In this document: piece by piece, positions 45,265 through 55,611 of the stretch | Numbering within the stretch: position 1 is the first letter of the stretch | Layout: each line of letters opens with the position of its first letter | Assembly (NCBI GenBank): GCA_006503475.1 | Contig: RSEH01000103.1 | Location: 62,001 to 126,000, forward strand | Source of the DNA: Stentor roeselii | Lineage: Eukaryota > Ciliophora > Heterotrichea > Heterotrichida > Stentoridae | Direction of reading: 5' to 3' | DNA length: 64,000 bases | The notes under the pieces: model-generated | What the model was told of the DNA's origin: nothing | Seen by the model: the letters and a program-made list of their open reading frames with translations, nothing else | Databases searched by the model: none | Made by a program: the position numbers and the translations under genes

Positions 45265-47613
45265 ATGTCTTCAGTCCCATCAAAACTTTTACTTATTTCC
45301 CTTCTCTTCTTTTCAACTCTCCTTCTTCTGAATCTCTCCTCACCAAGCACAACAATAAAAACCCAAGATTCAATAGAATTCCAGAAATCATTAAAAATCA
45401 ACTTAAAACTTCAAGATTTTTATTCAAATTTCATTAAAAGCTGGGAACTATCTTCAGAAGCGAAACTTGAAAGTAAAAATTTTTCTCATGTCTCTTTTGG
45501 CTTCAATTATTTTGAATCATCGAAAATGTTTAACTTGAGAGTTTATCTCCCTTGTCCAAAACCTGATTTTTTCCAAGGAAGTCCACTTATCGGGAGATGT
45601 GAAGGAAAATATTCTGAAATTTTTGAACCTGGGCCTGATGTTCAAGAGTTCTACGCCGGTGAAAACTTAACTTTTCCACTTGAAAGACTGGAAAGTGGAT
45701 TTTTTGAAGTTAACAATCAGAGCGAATATGGAATGATTCAATGTCCGAATAAAGAAAAAAGAGCTTTTCTTAGAAATGTTTTTAGTCCAGTCGTTGCTCG
45801 TCGGGCAAGTGAATCTGCAGAAGAAATGGGAAAAAAGTACTCGAAAAATAATAAAACGTTGACTGTTATTTTTCTTGTCCTTGATAGTGTCTCAAGACAG
45901 AGCTTTTACAGAAATTTGAAAAAAACGGTGAAAATCTTGAATCAAACTGCTTCGAATTCAACGTCTGGGTACTTTGTTTATGATTTCTTAGGAAATCAGA
46001 TTCATGGATGGAGAACGAAGGCTAATATGATTCCTTTTCTTTATGGTCAGTCTGAAGATTTTGCACTTGAACGATTGAATGAAGCGAAATTTGAAGATTT
46101 AAATGAATTTTTAATGGAGAATCAACAAAATAAATCGATTTGGACCTTTTTCAGAGATAGGGGATTTGTTACTATGTTTTTAAATGATGTGGTAAGCAAT
46201 TCACTAAACCAATTCTCAGGAACAACAATCCAAGCCGACCATCACATCGGAAACTTCTGGTCAATGTCAAAAGCTCACTTCAGCTACCACCAGCTTTCCG
46301 AAGAAATCCAATGTATCGGTTCATACTTCCCACATCATTACTCCTTGAAGTACCTAAAAGAATTTACAGAAAACTATAAAAATTTCAACAAATTTGCATA
46401 TGTTCATATAAATGTAGCCCATGAGGCGACAGCGACTCGTTTGAAGCTTTTAGACGAAGATTTGAAAGATTTTTGCAGAGATTTGATGGAAAATTCTAAT
46501 AAAAGTGACCTGGTCCTGGTCTTAGCAGCAGATCACGGCAGGTTTAAAGCGGAGCAGGTGACTTTAGAAGGAATGGCTGAAAGAGCGATTCCTGCGCATT
46601 TTCTTCTTATCACTAAAGAAATGACTGAAAGACTTGGCTTTCAGAAGAACTTGAAGGTCAATAGTAAAAGGCTTGTATCAAGATTTGACTGGCATAAGTC
46701 TTTAAAAGCTCTTGCTTTTGCACCTTATTCTAACTTAACTGAAAATTCAACAGAGTTGAAAGGAATTCTTACTGAAAAACCTGCTGTTTCGCTTTTTCAT
46801 TCTCAGGTCTCTGAAGAAAGGAAATGCTCTGATTTTGGAATTAGTGAATCTTTGTGTTTTGATTTTAGGTTTCAGAAAGTTTTGACGAAAATGTGGAAAA
46901 AAAATAAACGGTATAAGTTTTTCGTGAATGAAAGTTTGAAAAATGTTAATTTTTACTTGAAAGAATCTGAAAATGTTGAATGTTTTCCGGTTAAATTGGA
47001 AAAATTAAACAGTATTGAGGCTCTTTATGTTAAACCTGTTACTAAAACTAGTGTTGCTCATTATTTGCTTCATTTGGAACTGAGTTTTAATTTAAATTTA
47101 TTGGTTCATGGAAGCTACTCTTCTGCTGAAGACTTTGGAAACAAGCATCGAGTTCTCTTTAAGTTCACTTCAATTGAGCCAAACTATATAAAAGTGAGAG
47201 AAGATCTTGAAAATTCACATGTTTTGGTTGTGTCAAAGATCTGGAGTTATACAAGACTTGATCTTATCCATCCGAATGATCAACCTCACAAAAAATCCTG
47301 TCTTGAAAACAGATTTTTTCATTATAATTATCTTCTTGCTGATCAGCAGGAAGACTGCAAAATAACTTGTGAAAAACAGGATCTTCTTTGTATTCCTTCT
47401 AAGTTCTTGGAAAAATTTGTTGAGACACAAAAGGAAATGTTTAAAAATATTACTCGTATTGGAAATCTTGGATCGCTTGAAATAATTGGTGACTCTTTGA
47501 TTATTGGTAGAATTGAAATGTGTGGAAAAGCTGATTCTAAAGCTGTTAGAGTCTGTCATTGTGTCAACCCTTCGCTGCTTGATGATGGAGAAAGATCTGT
47601 TAAATATTGGTGA
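45265..47613 (+). CDS. DUF229 sulfatase-fold membrane ectoprotein
   Basis: The 782-residue protein has an N-terminal signal anchor (LLLISLLFFSTLLLLNL, about 8-24) and a large extracytosolic domain with many Asn-X-Ser/Thr sites. The DUF229/alkaline-phosphatase-like core shows VIFLVLDSVSRQSFYRNLKK (about 200-219), FLGNQIHGWRTKANMIPFLYG, WTFFRDRGFVTMFLND and the metal-binding AADHGRF (about 420). DUF229 proteins of animals are sulfatase-like, with unknown substrates. The residue preceding Ser in LDSVSRQ is in the place of the sulfatase nucleophile, but the C/S-x-P-x-R formylglycine motif is absent. The C-terminal 150 residues are cysteine-containing (CKITCEKQDLLC) and may be an extra ectodomain. 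Likely cell-surface or lumenal. Confidence 0.85.
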   Translation: MSSVPSKLLLISLLFFSTLLLLNLSSPSTTIKTQDSIEFQKSLKINLKLQDFYSNFIKSWELSSEAKLESKNFSHVSFGFNYFESSKMFNLRVYLPCPKPDFFQGSPLIGRCEGKYSEIFEPGPDVQEFYAGENLTFPLERLESGFFEVNNQSEYGMIQCPNKEKRAFLRNVFSPVVARRASESAEEMGKKYSKNNKTLTVIFLVLDSVSRQSFYRNLKKTVKILNQTASNSTSGYFVYDFLGNQIHGWRTKANMIPFLYGQSEDFALERLNEAKFEDLNEFLMENQQNKSIWTFFRDRGFVTMFLNDVVSNSLNQFSGTTIQADHHIGNFWSMSKAHFSYHQLSEEIQCIGSYFPHHYSLKYLKEFTENYKNFNKFAYVHINVAHEATATRLKLLDEDLKDFCRDLMENSNKSDLVLVLAADHGRFKAEQVTLEGMAERAIPAHFLLITKEMTERLGFQKNLKVNSKRLVSRFDWHKSLKALAFAPYSNLTENSTELKGILTEKPAVSLFHSQVSEERKCSDFGISESLCFDFRFQKVLTKMWKKNKRYKFFVNESLKNVNFYLKESENVECFPVKLEKLNSIEALYVKPVTKTSVAHYLLHLELSFNLNLLVHGSYSSAEDFGNKHRVLFKFTSIEPNYIKVREDLENSHVLVVSKIWSYTRLDLIHPNDQPHKKSCLENRFFHYNYLLADQQEDCKITCEKQDLLCIPSKFLEKFVETQKEMFKNITRIGNLGSLEIIGDSLIIGRIEMCGKADSKAVRVCHCVNPSLLDDGERSVKYW

Positions 47614-47731
47614 TTTATATCTTGTGTATATCCTGCTAAATTCGCATAAAAGATCGATTAATCATTAAACAAATCCACACTCAAACTATTTCTCCAATCA
47701 CCAATCAATATCTCCTCCAATTTACCGAAAT

Positions 47732-48103
47732 CTATCCTAAGTTAAGCCTAAAAATCGTGTTATGCACGTAGTACCCACTACTTGTATTAGGCAGCAAGTG
47801 AAAGACCTGAGTGAATTTCAAAGGAGCATCTTCATCCATTTTCAGCAATCCAGTGACAAACACAATGATTCCTCCAGGCGAAGATGAAGGTTGAATATCT
47901 TGAGTTAAAATCTGATGAGCAATAGTATTCATTCCTAGTGACTGGAACTTCTGCACAATATTGACCACGCCTTTGAAATGTTCTCCTTCGAAGCTGAGCA
48001 TAGAGTGTTCATTAAAAAGTTCTGAAAGTCCTGCGCGGTTAGTCTGAAAAACATTGTAATAGAAATTGACGAACTGGGCACCCACAGCGTTGAAGTCTGC
48101 CAT
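47732..48103 (-). CDS. NTF2: nuclear transport factor 2
   Basis: The 123-residue protein is a complete single-domain NTF2: VGAQFVNFYYNVFQTNRAGL (helices 1-2), HFKGVVNIVQKFQSLGM, the central strand HQILTQDIQPSSSPGGIIV, FVTGLLKMDEDAPLKFTQVF and the closing strand YYVHNTIFRL. NTF2 carries RanGDP into the nucleus by binding FxFG nucleoporins; the acidic DED (residues 91-93) matches the Ran-binding region of yeast and human NTF2. Length is standard. The stop of the upstream CEP350-like gene on the same strand is 23 nt before this ATG, with TAGTAATAA in the gap. Confidence 0.95.
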   Translation of the reverse strand: MADFNAVGAQFVNFYYNVFQTNRAGLSELFNEHSMLSFEGEHFKGVVNIVQKFQSLGMNTIAHQILTQDIQPSSSPGGIIVFVTGLLKMDEDAPLKFTQVFHLLPNTSSGYYVHNTIFRLNLG

Positions 48104-48126
48104 TTATTACTAAATAGGAAAATAGG

Positions 48127-51100
48127 CTAAGCCCTAAGAACTCGAATCACTTCATCAATCAACTCAGAAAAAACGACTTCGGCTGCGTTGATCTCCGCTT
48201 GGACCTCTTCGAACTGATAGTCAAGCCAGGTCCTTTCTTCATCTTTTATATCTGTTACTATCAAAGTTCTCAACTTTCCTTCTAAATAACCATTATTTCC
48301 ATCACAGTGTCTCTGAAAAGTGCTCAAATAATTAAAATCATTCACTTGACTTGAAACCTTCGGCATCACTTGCAACATTTTCAGTTTTTTCCAGACACTT
48401 GGGACCTGCTTCACCCAAGGCAAGGGCCTGCCTTGGGCTCCGAAAGGTCTGAAGCTGTTGAGGACTTCGTTGCAAGTGTCGAAAATAAGCTTGTCGAAAG
48501 TCTTTTGGAAAAATTTTATCTCTTCGTTTTCGATTGACTTGATACGTGACGAGCTGATTTTAGAAAATAAAGAAGATGAGAGGACTGGGTCTCCAATTGT
48601 CTTGTAAAAATTTTCAGGGTACCCGATTTCGTCGATGTGCATCAAGGAAAGGACTTCTAATGGCGAATGCTCTAAAGGGAGCTTTAAACGAGATTCGAAA
48701 TCGGCAGAGTTTGAATGAAAGACTATCAAGTCGATGTAGTTGCAAGGGGATAAGTCGACTGACTCTTCTAATGAAAAGTGAAATGATGGCAAAACGTTGA
48801 CTAATAAGGTTTGAAGTACTTCTTCTGATAGTTTCGCGATTTCGTCTGGGGAGATTATTGATTGAAGGGACTCGGAGGATAATTCAACGGGACTTGAACG
48901 AGATATCAGCGGCTGAAACACTTTCAAAGGACGGGAAAAGTCAGAGCTTGAGTCAGAATAGTCATCAACTACAATCTCTTCTGAGTCATTTTTATCATTT
49001 TCGTCTATTTCTGATACGTTCGGGGAAACTTCAGCAGAGTCTTGCTTGGGAAGACTGCAATCATCGAAACTTTTTAATTTTTCATCGATTTTGAAATTTT
49101 CAGTGATTTGGATATCAGGTGAGCGAACAAGTTGGTAATTTTTTTCTTTTTTCTCATATTTTTCAGATTCAAATCTAGGAAAGTCTTCAGATTTATCAGA
49201 ACGATAAGACGGAAACGAGAAGTCAAGGTTTCTGGTCTCTTTCACACCGTCCAGTTCTTGTTTATAGCTGTTCAAACTATTCGAATTATCAAGAGGAATG
49301 ATTAAATTTTCATTACTTGTTGAATTTTGCAATAAATCAGCAATATGTTGATATCTTCCATCAATCATCTTATTGAGAGAATCAAGCATATCAGGAGTTT
49401 TAGGAAGTTTTTTCGCAATTTCTTTGATTTCTTTCAGTTCTTTTGTTTTCATTTCTTCTAAAAAAAGAAGCTTTTCAGGAACTGCTCGGGTGAGGAAGGG
49501 ACTCGGATTTTGCTGTTGGTTTGAACTCCAAGCGGAAAGAATCTCTTGCACCTCGTTGTCTTCGGTCATGTGGTCAGAGTCTATTGAAAAAAGGGACTTT
49601 TTTTTTAGGAATTCACGAAAAAATCTTTGGATTTTTGAAGCTGCCTTTGATTTTTTCTCTGGAGATGGAGATGATTTGTTGGAAATTTTTGTTTCGGTTG
49701 GATTTAGAAGATTTGATTGGGGATTTTCAGGAGAATCTTTCGAATTTGCATACGGGTTGCCTTGGGTTGATAGGGACTCTGATGGAAGGGGTTTTAGGGG
49801 TGAAAAGTTTTCGGATGGCTTGAAAATTTCGGAAGTTGGAGTTTTTTCTTGGCTTGGATTGTTATTTGATGAGATTTCAGAGGAGTCAGATTGCTTATCA
49901 CAAGCCACCTGATCATCTTTCTCATTCTGTTTAGCAGACTCCTCACCAAGCCTCGATACAAACTGTTGCTTCTGACTATCCTCCTCTTGATAAACATCTG
50001 AAGATTCATCATCATAAATTTTCTTAACTTTTTCACCATCACTCAAACTAGCCTCAACAAATTTCTGCCTAAAAAGTCTTCCATTTTTCAAAGTTTTACT
50101 TTTAAAGCTAGGCTTTGTTGTACTTCCCAAGTCCAAAACTTTTAAAGTTTGAAGTCTTTTCGTTTCCTTTCTAACACTTTCAATCAACTCATTTCTCTTA
50201 AGTTCCCGAGTCTTTTTCTTCTGAATCTTCATAAAATTTTTAACTTTCGGGTCAGGTGATCGTTTTTCATTGCGATTGACGGGAGAAACTTCAGTTTTCG
50301 CAACAGTTGACAAACATCTTTTCAGTCCTATCTCTTCACCGACTTCCACAAATTTGCTAAGGCCAAGGTCGTGTTTTTTTCGGCATTCTGGAGATTTTTT
50401 AAAAGCCCTTCGGGCTTTTCTTTGATTTTCAATGTTTGATAACTTTTCATGTGTCTCGAACTTTCGACTGTCAAGGCCCCAGGGCTTCTTTGGTTTGAAT
50501 TTTTCTGTTTTGAATTTTGAAGAGTTTTCAAGACGAATTTTTGAGTTGATCTCGTCGATGAGGACCTTTCTGACAAGTTTTTGTTTTAATTGGTTGAGAT
50601 GAAGAGTTTCATCTTTTTTCTTCTTTTTTACTAGAAAGTGAATTGAGGACTGGATGATTTTTTTTAGTCTTTTAGGAGATTTTTCAGGTTTTTTTAAAGA
50701 TTTTTCTGTGGTTTTGGTTTTTTTTATTAGTTTTTTTTGAGGTTTTGGAATTTCTTTAAGGTCTATTTTTTCAGGTTTTCCTTGTTTTTCAGATTTTTCA
50801 GGTTTTTCTGATTTTTCCTTTTCTTTAGGTTTTTTAGTTTTGGAAAGAGAAGTGATGATGATTGAACCTGTTTTAGAAGGTGGAACTGGTTGTTCCATGC
50901 ATTTAATTTTCAGATTTCTCATGTTTTTCTGCTTGATGAGGATTTTTGCTTGAGTATTGTGTCTTTTCAGTCTGCTCATTACTTTGATAGGAATCGGGTA
51001 CCGAGGGTTTTCTTCTATCACTTCAGGCGACAGGCATGAATGCGAAAAAATCTTTTTGCCGATGACTGTCACTGAACCTTGTCGAGGTGATGAGAAAGAG

Positions 51101-51192
51101 TGGACTGGAGTTGATTCCATGTTTGACGTGTTAAATAAAGGCAGGTTGAATTGAGTTGTTGCTTCTGATGATCTATTGATACTTATACTCAT
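48127..51192 (-). CDS. large IQ-motif protein with CEP350-like (DUF4378-like) C-terminus
   Basis: The 1021-residue protein is mostly low-complexity, very rich in Lys, Ser, Glu and Pro (for example KPKEKEKSEKPEKSEKQGK at about 118-136). An IQ motif (AASKIQRFFREFLKKKS, about 515-531) could bind calmodulin or centrin. The last 160 residues are helical and ordered: IKFFQKTFDKLIFDTCNEVL, then WLDYQFEEVQAEINAAEVVF and SELIDEVIRVL. This ending is like the DUF4378 domain shared by plant TRM/LONGIFOLIA proteins and animal CEP350, which tether FOP/TON1 at centrioles and microtubule arrays. I therefore infer a basal-body or cortical microtubule protein. The middle has acidic Ser runs (DDYSDSSSDF). Confidence 0.65.
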   Translation of the reverse strand: MSISINRSSEATTQFNLPLFNTSNMESTPVHSFSSPRQGSVTVIGKKIFSHSCLSPEVIEENPRYPIPIKVMSRLKRHNTQAKILIKQKNMRNLKIKCMEQPVPPSKTGSIIITSLSKTKKPKEKEKSEKPEKSEKQGKPEKIDLKEIPKPQKKLIKKTKTTEKSLKKPEKSPKRLKKIIQSSIHFLVKKKKKDETLHLNQLKQKLVRKVLIDEINSKIRLENSSKFKTEKFKPKKPWGLDSRKFETHEKLSNIENQRKARRAFKKSPECRKKHDLGLSKFVEVGEEIGLKRCLSTVAKTEVSPVNRNEKRSPDPKVKNFMKIQKKKTRELKRNELIESVRKETKRLQTLKVLDLGSTTKPSFKSKTLKNGRLFRQKFVEASLSDGEKVKKIYDDESSDVYQEEDSQKQQFVSRLGEESAKQNEKDDQVACDKQSDSSEISSNNNPSQEKTPTSEIFKPSENFSPLKPLPSESLSTQGNPYANSKDSPENPQSNLLNPTETKISNKSSPSPEKKSKAASKIQRFFREFLKKKSLFSIDSDHMTEDNEVQEILSAWSSNQQQNPSPFLTRAVPEKLLFLEEMKTKELKEIKEIAKKLPKTPDMLDSLNKMIDGRYQHIADLLQNSTSNENLIIPLDNSNSLNSYKQELDGVKETRNLDFSFPSYRSDKSEDFPRFESEKYEKKEKNYQLVRSPDIQITENFKIDEKLKSFDDCSLPKQDSAEVSPNVSEIDENDKNDSEEIVVDDYSDSSSDFSRPLKVFQPLISRSSPVELSSESLQSIISPDEIAKLSEEVLQTLLVNVLPSFHFSLEESVDLSPCNYIDLIVFHSNSADFESRLKLPLEHSPLEVLSLMHIDEIGYPENFYKTIGDPVLSSSLFSKISSSRIKSIENEEIKFFQKTFDKLIFDTCNEVLNSFRPFGAQGRPLPWVKQVPSVWKKLKMLQVMPKVSSQVNDFNYLSTFQRHCDGNNGYLEGKLRTLIVTDIKDEERTWLDYQFEEVQAEINAAEVVFSELIDEVIRVLRA

Positions 51193-51669
51193 CTAATTAT
51201 AATATGGGGTTTACGGTTAAATCACTTTGATTTGTGAAAATGGAAAGAATGAGAGTTTCTCAAAATTGAAAAATTGAAAGAATTTTATGGTTTTCATGAG
51301 AAAGTTTCAGGGTTTTTGGATGTTTTAAGGTTTTTTTTGGGGTTGAAGATATTTAGGTCCAAGGATTGAAGTTACTGGACTGTTTCTTGTAAATGAAAGG
51401 AATTGATAATTAACTTTTATCTGATGATTAAATGAAATTTAACTTAAAAGCTTGTTTCTCATCATGAGTATTCAAAAATCAAAATAAAATCAATAAATCA
51501 ATAATTTCAAGAAAATGAATTGTATAGAACCAGAAAGAAATTTTAAATAATAATTTATTTCTAACTCAATTCTATTCTTTCACCCTTTTCAGTTACTTTT
51601 CACCCTCTGTGATTCAAAATTATATAAACCCCTAACAAAAAATCTTATCCACTTAAATTATTATTTAAG
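51193..51669. other. 477-bp intergenic region
   Basis: Between the start of the CEP350-like gene and the stop of VPS8, both on the minus strand. AT-rich. The half nearest the CEP350-like start is G/T-rich on the plus strand (C/A-rich on the sense strand). No gene or repeat seen. Confidence 0.5.
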
Positions 51670-54600
51670 CTAAAATACTTTATTACTTCCCGCAGAGCAA
51701 AAGCCACATCTCCCACCTTTAACACATTTGCGATGATAAGCATGTCCACAAATAAAAACAACGACTCGATCCTTTTTATCACATTGCAAGACATTAGAGC
51801 AAGTTTTACAATGTCCATTTGAATTAATCCCTTTGCTCTTACTAGAAAAAAGGTTTCGAGTCATAGCTTTAACATCACTTGTAAGCAAATTTATCGCTCT
51901 TTTCACAATACTTTTTTGATAAGAATGTTGAGAAAGTACCTGATAAATATTTTCTTTTATATGTTTAAATGGCATTTTTTCTACTTTTTTGACGATAAAT
52001 GTGATGATTTTGTTGAAGTCAATAATATTAATCATCATTTCCAGAATGTCTCTAATACAAACATGCACCGAGTTCTCAATGGTCGGGTTGACTTTAAACA
52101 TATGTCCAAATTCCGAAAAAAGCTGAAGTATGACTTCAAGAACAGCAAAGAAATACTCTTCAATCTCATTCATATCAAGTCGATCAACATTTCTATTACA
52201 AAGTAAAATGCACTGTTTGATATCTTTTTCTATTTCAGGAATGACTTCAAAGCTTTTCCCTCCATTTAAAAATTCGCTCTTGTTACTCTGAGCTCTTCCA
52301 AGTAATAAGTCAAGAGCGTCTTTGACACTTCCAAGTTTTTCATGTAAATAAGCTGCTGCTTCAATGACTTGGTACTTGATGCATTCATTGAGACATTCGT
52401 CCAGATTGTAGTCATTTCGAGACTCAAGAAAATTGATGACTTTAGAAGGTTCATGTTGACAAAGCAAGATAAGATACTTGAAAATCAAATCTTCTTCAAT
52501 CTGGTCCTGTAAATTAACAAGTTCTCCTAAATACTTCATTTGCAACTTCGGGGCATTGTTGAGTTTTCTCACAATATCAAGATGTTGGTTCTGAAACCAG
52601 TCAGTTACAAGTTTCGCAGTTAAATCACTGTCGATTTCAACAAGTTTATTCAAATTCGTCATAAGACAGTCTTTTAGTTTGTTTTTTTCATATTCATTTG
52701 AAGAAATAACAGCAAAAATTTCGTTTAGCCAGGGAAAAACCTTCTTTCGGGTCTCTTCCACCTCGCATTGAACGAAGTTCCTCACACATCCTGAGTAGTC
52801 TTTAGCGAGTTCTAACAAATAAATGATAAGTTCAATGAAACTGGTCTTACTTGCCAGGAAACTTATTTCTTCAATTTCCTTTTGGCTCATTTGATGTTTT
52901 TTCAGCATTGAAAGCAACAACTGGCTTTTTTCTTCTGTTGTGAATTCGGTGAAAACTTGATTTTTGTCTTGCAAGTTGCAGTAAAAGTTGATGTAGTCGT
53001 CGATGTTCGTCGCGAATATTGAAATGATTTGACTTGGCCGTGACTGGCTTAAGAAGTACCTCGCGACTTCTACGCAAATAGACTTTTCTAAAGATACATA
53101 GTCAAGAGTTGCTGTTTTTAACGTGAATAAAAAGAACTGGTGGTAAAGAAAAGTGCCTGGGGCACAGATTTCTTTTAGTTTCATTATAAGGTCCATGTAA
53201 GTTGGAGAAGTGCAGGAAGGGTCAGTCAGGACTTCCTTTGGTAGAGTTTCTTTAAAAATTTCCCAGACGACCATAAGAGTGATGAATGAGTCATTTTGCA
53301 TTAAAGTGAAAAAATGTTTCCTTTTCAGTAACCACTTCACAATTCCAATTATCATGATTTTCCTCATTTCCGGCAAAACCTTTCCGTTAGGAAAAGTTTC
53401 TCCCTTGAGACAGAGCCTGTAATACCAGAGGAGTTTATAAGTGAAGTAAAGTTTTGCCCTTAAATCATTTTGTTTTGTCATAGTTTTATATATTTTTTTC
53501 AAAGGGTTGACAAAGCTCTGCAGGGTGGAGTTGGTGTTGACATAAATATAAGCAAGTAGTAAATTATGCTCGTCACAAGCAGGAATGACGCACTTCGGGT
53601 CAATGCAGATAGGATCAAGATGCACAATAATTCTTTCAATAGTCGTATGATGCTTGTCACCCAAATAATACCCAATAACTTTTCCAAGCACAACAGGCGG
53701 CATAACTTTAATTTTTCCAGTCAAAACATAAAGTTCCAAAGTGCTCATCAAAACTTTCATATCTCCCTGGTTATTGATACTTTCAAAAATCTTATCAAAC
53801 AAAACATCAAAAAAATGCTCAACAGCTTCAATTCCTGCACAAAACTCTAAAATAGCAGGAATTCTTACATTCCAAGGAATCAACTGCATTCTAATAATTG
53901 GATTAAGAAATTCAACAAGATGAGTTCTGAGTTCGTCTTTATTCCGAGGGACTCCATACAACTTTTTCCCTCGCCCTTGGTAAAGATTAAGACCCAAGGC
54001 AAGGACTTCGAGCCAGTCATTTTTTTTCATTAGTTCATCGAGACACTCCTTCCAGTTCAACAGTTGTCCCTTGTGGAACTCTTTATTTCCCAGTAAAAAA
54101 ACGACACGGTCAATGGCTTTCAGGGTGTTGTGATAAGTGAAGTTTTCCTTTTGGTCGATTTTTACGTAGATTTGAAGAGCAAGGTCTTTGTTTGCGTAGG
54201 TCTCTTCGAGGACTGCTCGTCTTCCACTTTCACCTGGTTTTGTTGAGAACTCTCTGGAAGTTATCACTTGGATTTCTCGACTTCGGTTCAGGCAGAGGAT
54301 TATTTCGTAGCTTAACCAAAAAATGCTTTTTATTTCGGTGTCGGTCTCTAGGTAACCACTTATTAAGACACCTTCTGCACTTGCAAATTTTAAGGTGTAA
54401 AGGATTATTCGTTGGCCCCAGGCTACTGCTAGGATGTGGTGAAGTGGACTTTGGTCTTCTGGAGACATTGCAAGCTTCCAGGAAATGCATGGACACATGT
54501 GAGGCGATATACCGATTGGTCTGTCAATAGTAAAAATCGTCCGAATCTCAGGTTCCAATGCCAAGACAACAACTTTCCCCATACCCGCAACAGCAACAAT

Positions 54601-55491
54601 TCGATCAGTATCAGTAGGATGAGGCCATCTAGGTTCAGGTTTCAAAGGTTCAACCGCAAGTATAGCTCCAATAGGTTCCCTAAGCACATCCTGAAAATGC
54701 AAGTTCGTACTCATCAAAGCCTTAGAAAATCCTAAAAGACAAAGCCTTCCATCTTTATCCGCGCTGATAGCTTCATCCTTTCCTTCCTTCCAGAACCTAA
54801 CAGCTAAAACAGCAGTTTTATGAACAGCGTTACTTGTTTTAATCGCTTTTCCATTCGTCAAATTCCACAAAACAAGATGTCCAAAGTGATACCCAACAAT
54901 GGCGAAGTTATCATCAAATGAAATATCAATACAAGTGACTTGTCCACATGATTTTTTCGGCTTTAACAGAAGAATTTCATGTCCTTGATGAGAAAAAACA
55001 GTGATATGGCCGTTTGTATTCCCTACAAGGATCAAATTCGCACTACAGGCCAAAGCTGAAGGTGCTACTGAGTTATAAGCTGAGGAAGGAGCGATTTTTA
55101 TCGATATTAGTTTAAGTTCTTCGAATTGAATCACAGGCAGTCGTGACTCGAGGTACTTTTTATCGTCCAGGTGCGTTGACACGCTTTTTTCTTTCGAAGA
55201 AATCGCTTCTAACTCGTTTGATTGAAGAAGTGACAACGGGTCCACCATGTCACTCGACTTCAATGAACGAGAACGAGTCATCGCACGGTCTAGACGCGCT
55301 TGCATCGTTTGTTGAGCTGCTTGGGCAAGACGCGATTGAGACGCCCTGTCAAGTTTCAAAGACTTTCGAGGGTCGATTGAAGAGTCTGAGATCGACAGGT
55401 CCATGTCGTCTAGATCTGAAATCTGGAAGTCGGAAAGAAGATGCTCTGGAAGATTTCCTGCGAAACTTGAATAGTTCTTTCGAGTTGTCAT
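51670..55491 (-). CDS. VPS8: VPS8, CORVET tethering complex subunit
   Basis: The 1273-residue protein has an N-terminal WD/beta-propeller (about 120-420) with GHITVFSHQGHEILLLKPK, TCIDISFDDNFAIVGYHFGH and LVLWNLTNGKAIKTSNAVHK, which are typical VPS8 phrases. A long alpha-solenoid follows (about 440-1200). The C-terminus is a RING: CKTCSNVLQ, then FICGHAYHRKCVKGGRCGFC. VPS8 is the Rab5-binding subunit of CORVET, which tethers early endosomes. Length and domain order fit yeast and human VPS8. The N-terminal 110 residues are Ser-rich. No intron is needed across 3.8 kb. The ATG is preceded by CCATCTAAAAT and faces the membrane-protein gene at 55612 across 120 bp. Confidence 0.93.
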   Translation of the reverse strand: MTTRKNYSSFAGNLPEHLLSDFQISDLDDMDLSISDSSIDPRKSLKLDRASQSRLAQAAQQTMQARLDRAMTRSRSLKSSDMVDPLSLLQSNELEAISSKEKSVSTHLDDKKYLESRLPVIQFEELKLISIKIAPSSAYNSVAPSALACSANLILVGNTNGHITVFSHQGHEILLLKPKKSCGQVTCIDISFDDNFAIVGYHFGHLVLWNLTNGKAIKTSNAVHKTAVLAVRFWKEGKDEAISADKDGRLCLLGFSKALMSTNLHFQDVLREPIGAILAVEPLKPEPRWPHPTDTDRIVAVAGMGKVVVLALEPEIRTIFTIDRPIGISPHMCPCISWKLAMSPEDQSPLHHILAVAWGQRIILYTLKFASAEGVLISGYLETDTEIKSIFWLSYEIILCLNRSREIQVITSREFSTKPGESGRRAVLEETYANKDLALQIYVKIDQKENFTYHNTLKAIDRVVFLLGNKEFHKGQLLNWKECLDELMKKNDWLEVLALGLNLYQGRGKKLYGVPRNKDELRTHLVEFLNPIIRMQLIPWNVRIPAILEFCAGIEAVEHFFDVLFDKIFESINNQGDMKVLMSTLELYVLTGKIKVMPPVVLGKVIGYYLGDKHHTTIERIIVHLDPICIDPKCVIPACDEHNLLLAYIYVNTNSTLQSFVNPLKKIYKTMTKQNDLRAKLYFTYKLLWYYRLCLKGETFPNGKVLPEMRKIMIIGIVKWLLKRKHFFTLMQNDSFITLMVVWEIFKETLPKEVLTDPSCTSPTYMDLIMKLKEICAPGTFLYHQFFLFTLKTATLDYVSLEKSICVEVARYFLSQSRPSQIISIFATNIDDYINFYCNLQDKNQVFTEFTTEEKSQLLLSMLKKHQMSQKEIEEISFLASKTSFIELIIYLLELAKDYSGCVRNFVQCEVEETRKKVFPWLNEIFAVISSNEYEKNKLKDCLMTNLNKLVEIDSDLTAKLVTDWFQNQHLDIVRKLNNAPKLQMKYLGELVNLQDQIEEDLIFKYLILLCQHEPSKVINFLESRNDYNLDECLNECIKYQVIEAAAYLHEKLGSVKDALDLLLGRAQSNKSEFLNGGKSFEVIPEIEKDIKQCILLCNRNVDRLDMNEIEEYFFAVLEVILQLFSEFGHMFKVNPTIENSVHVCIRDILEMMINIIDFNKIITFIVKKVEKMPFKHIKENIYQVLSQHSYQKSIVKRAINLLTSDVKAMTRNLFSSKSKGINSNGHCKTCSNVLQCDKKDRVVVFICGHAYHRKCVKGGRCGFCSAGSNKVF

Positions 55492-55611
55492 ATTTTAGAT
55501 GGTGAATTATTTTAAAGATTTTAAAGAAGGAAAAAGTTCCAGGGTGTTAAAAATTTAGAAATTTTTTAGGAAAGTTTTGGGCGAATAGGGATTTTTTTGG
55601 ATGTTTTATAA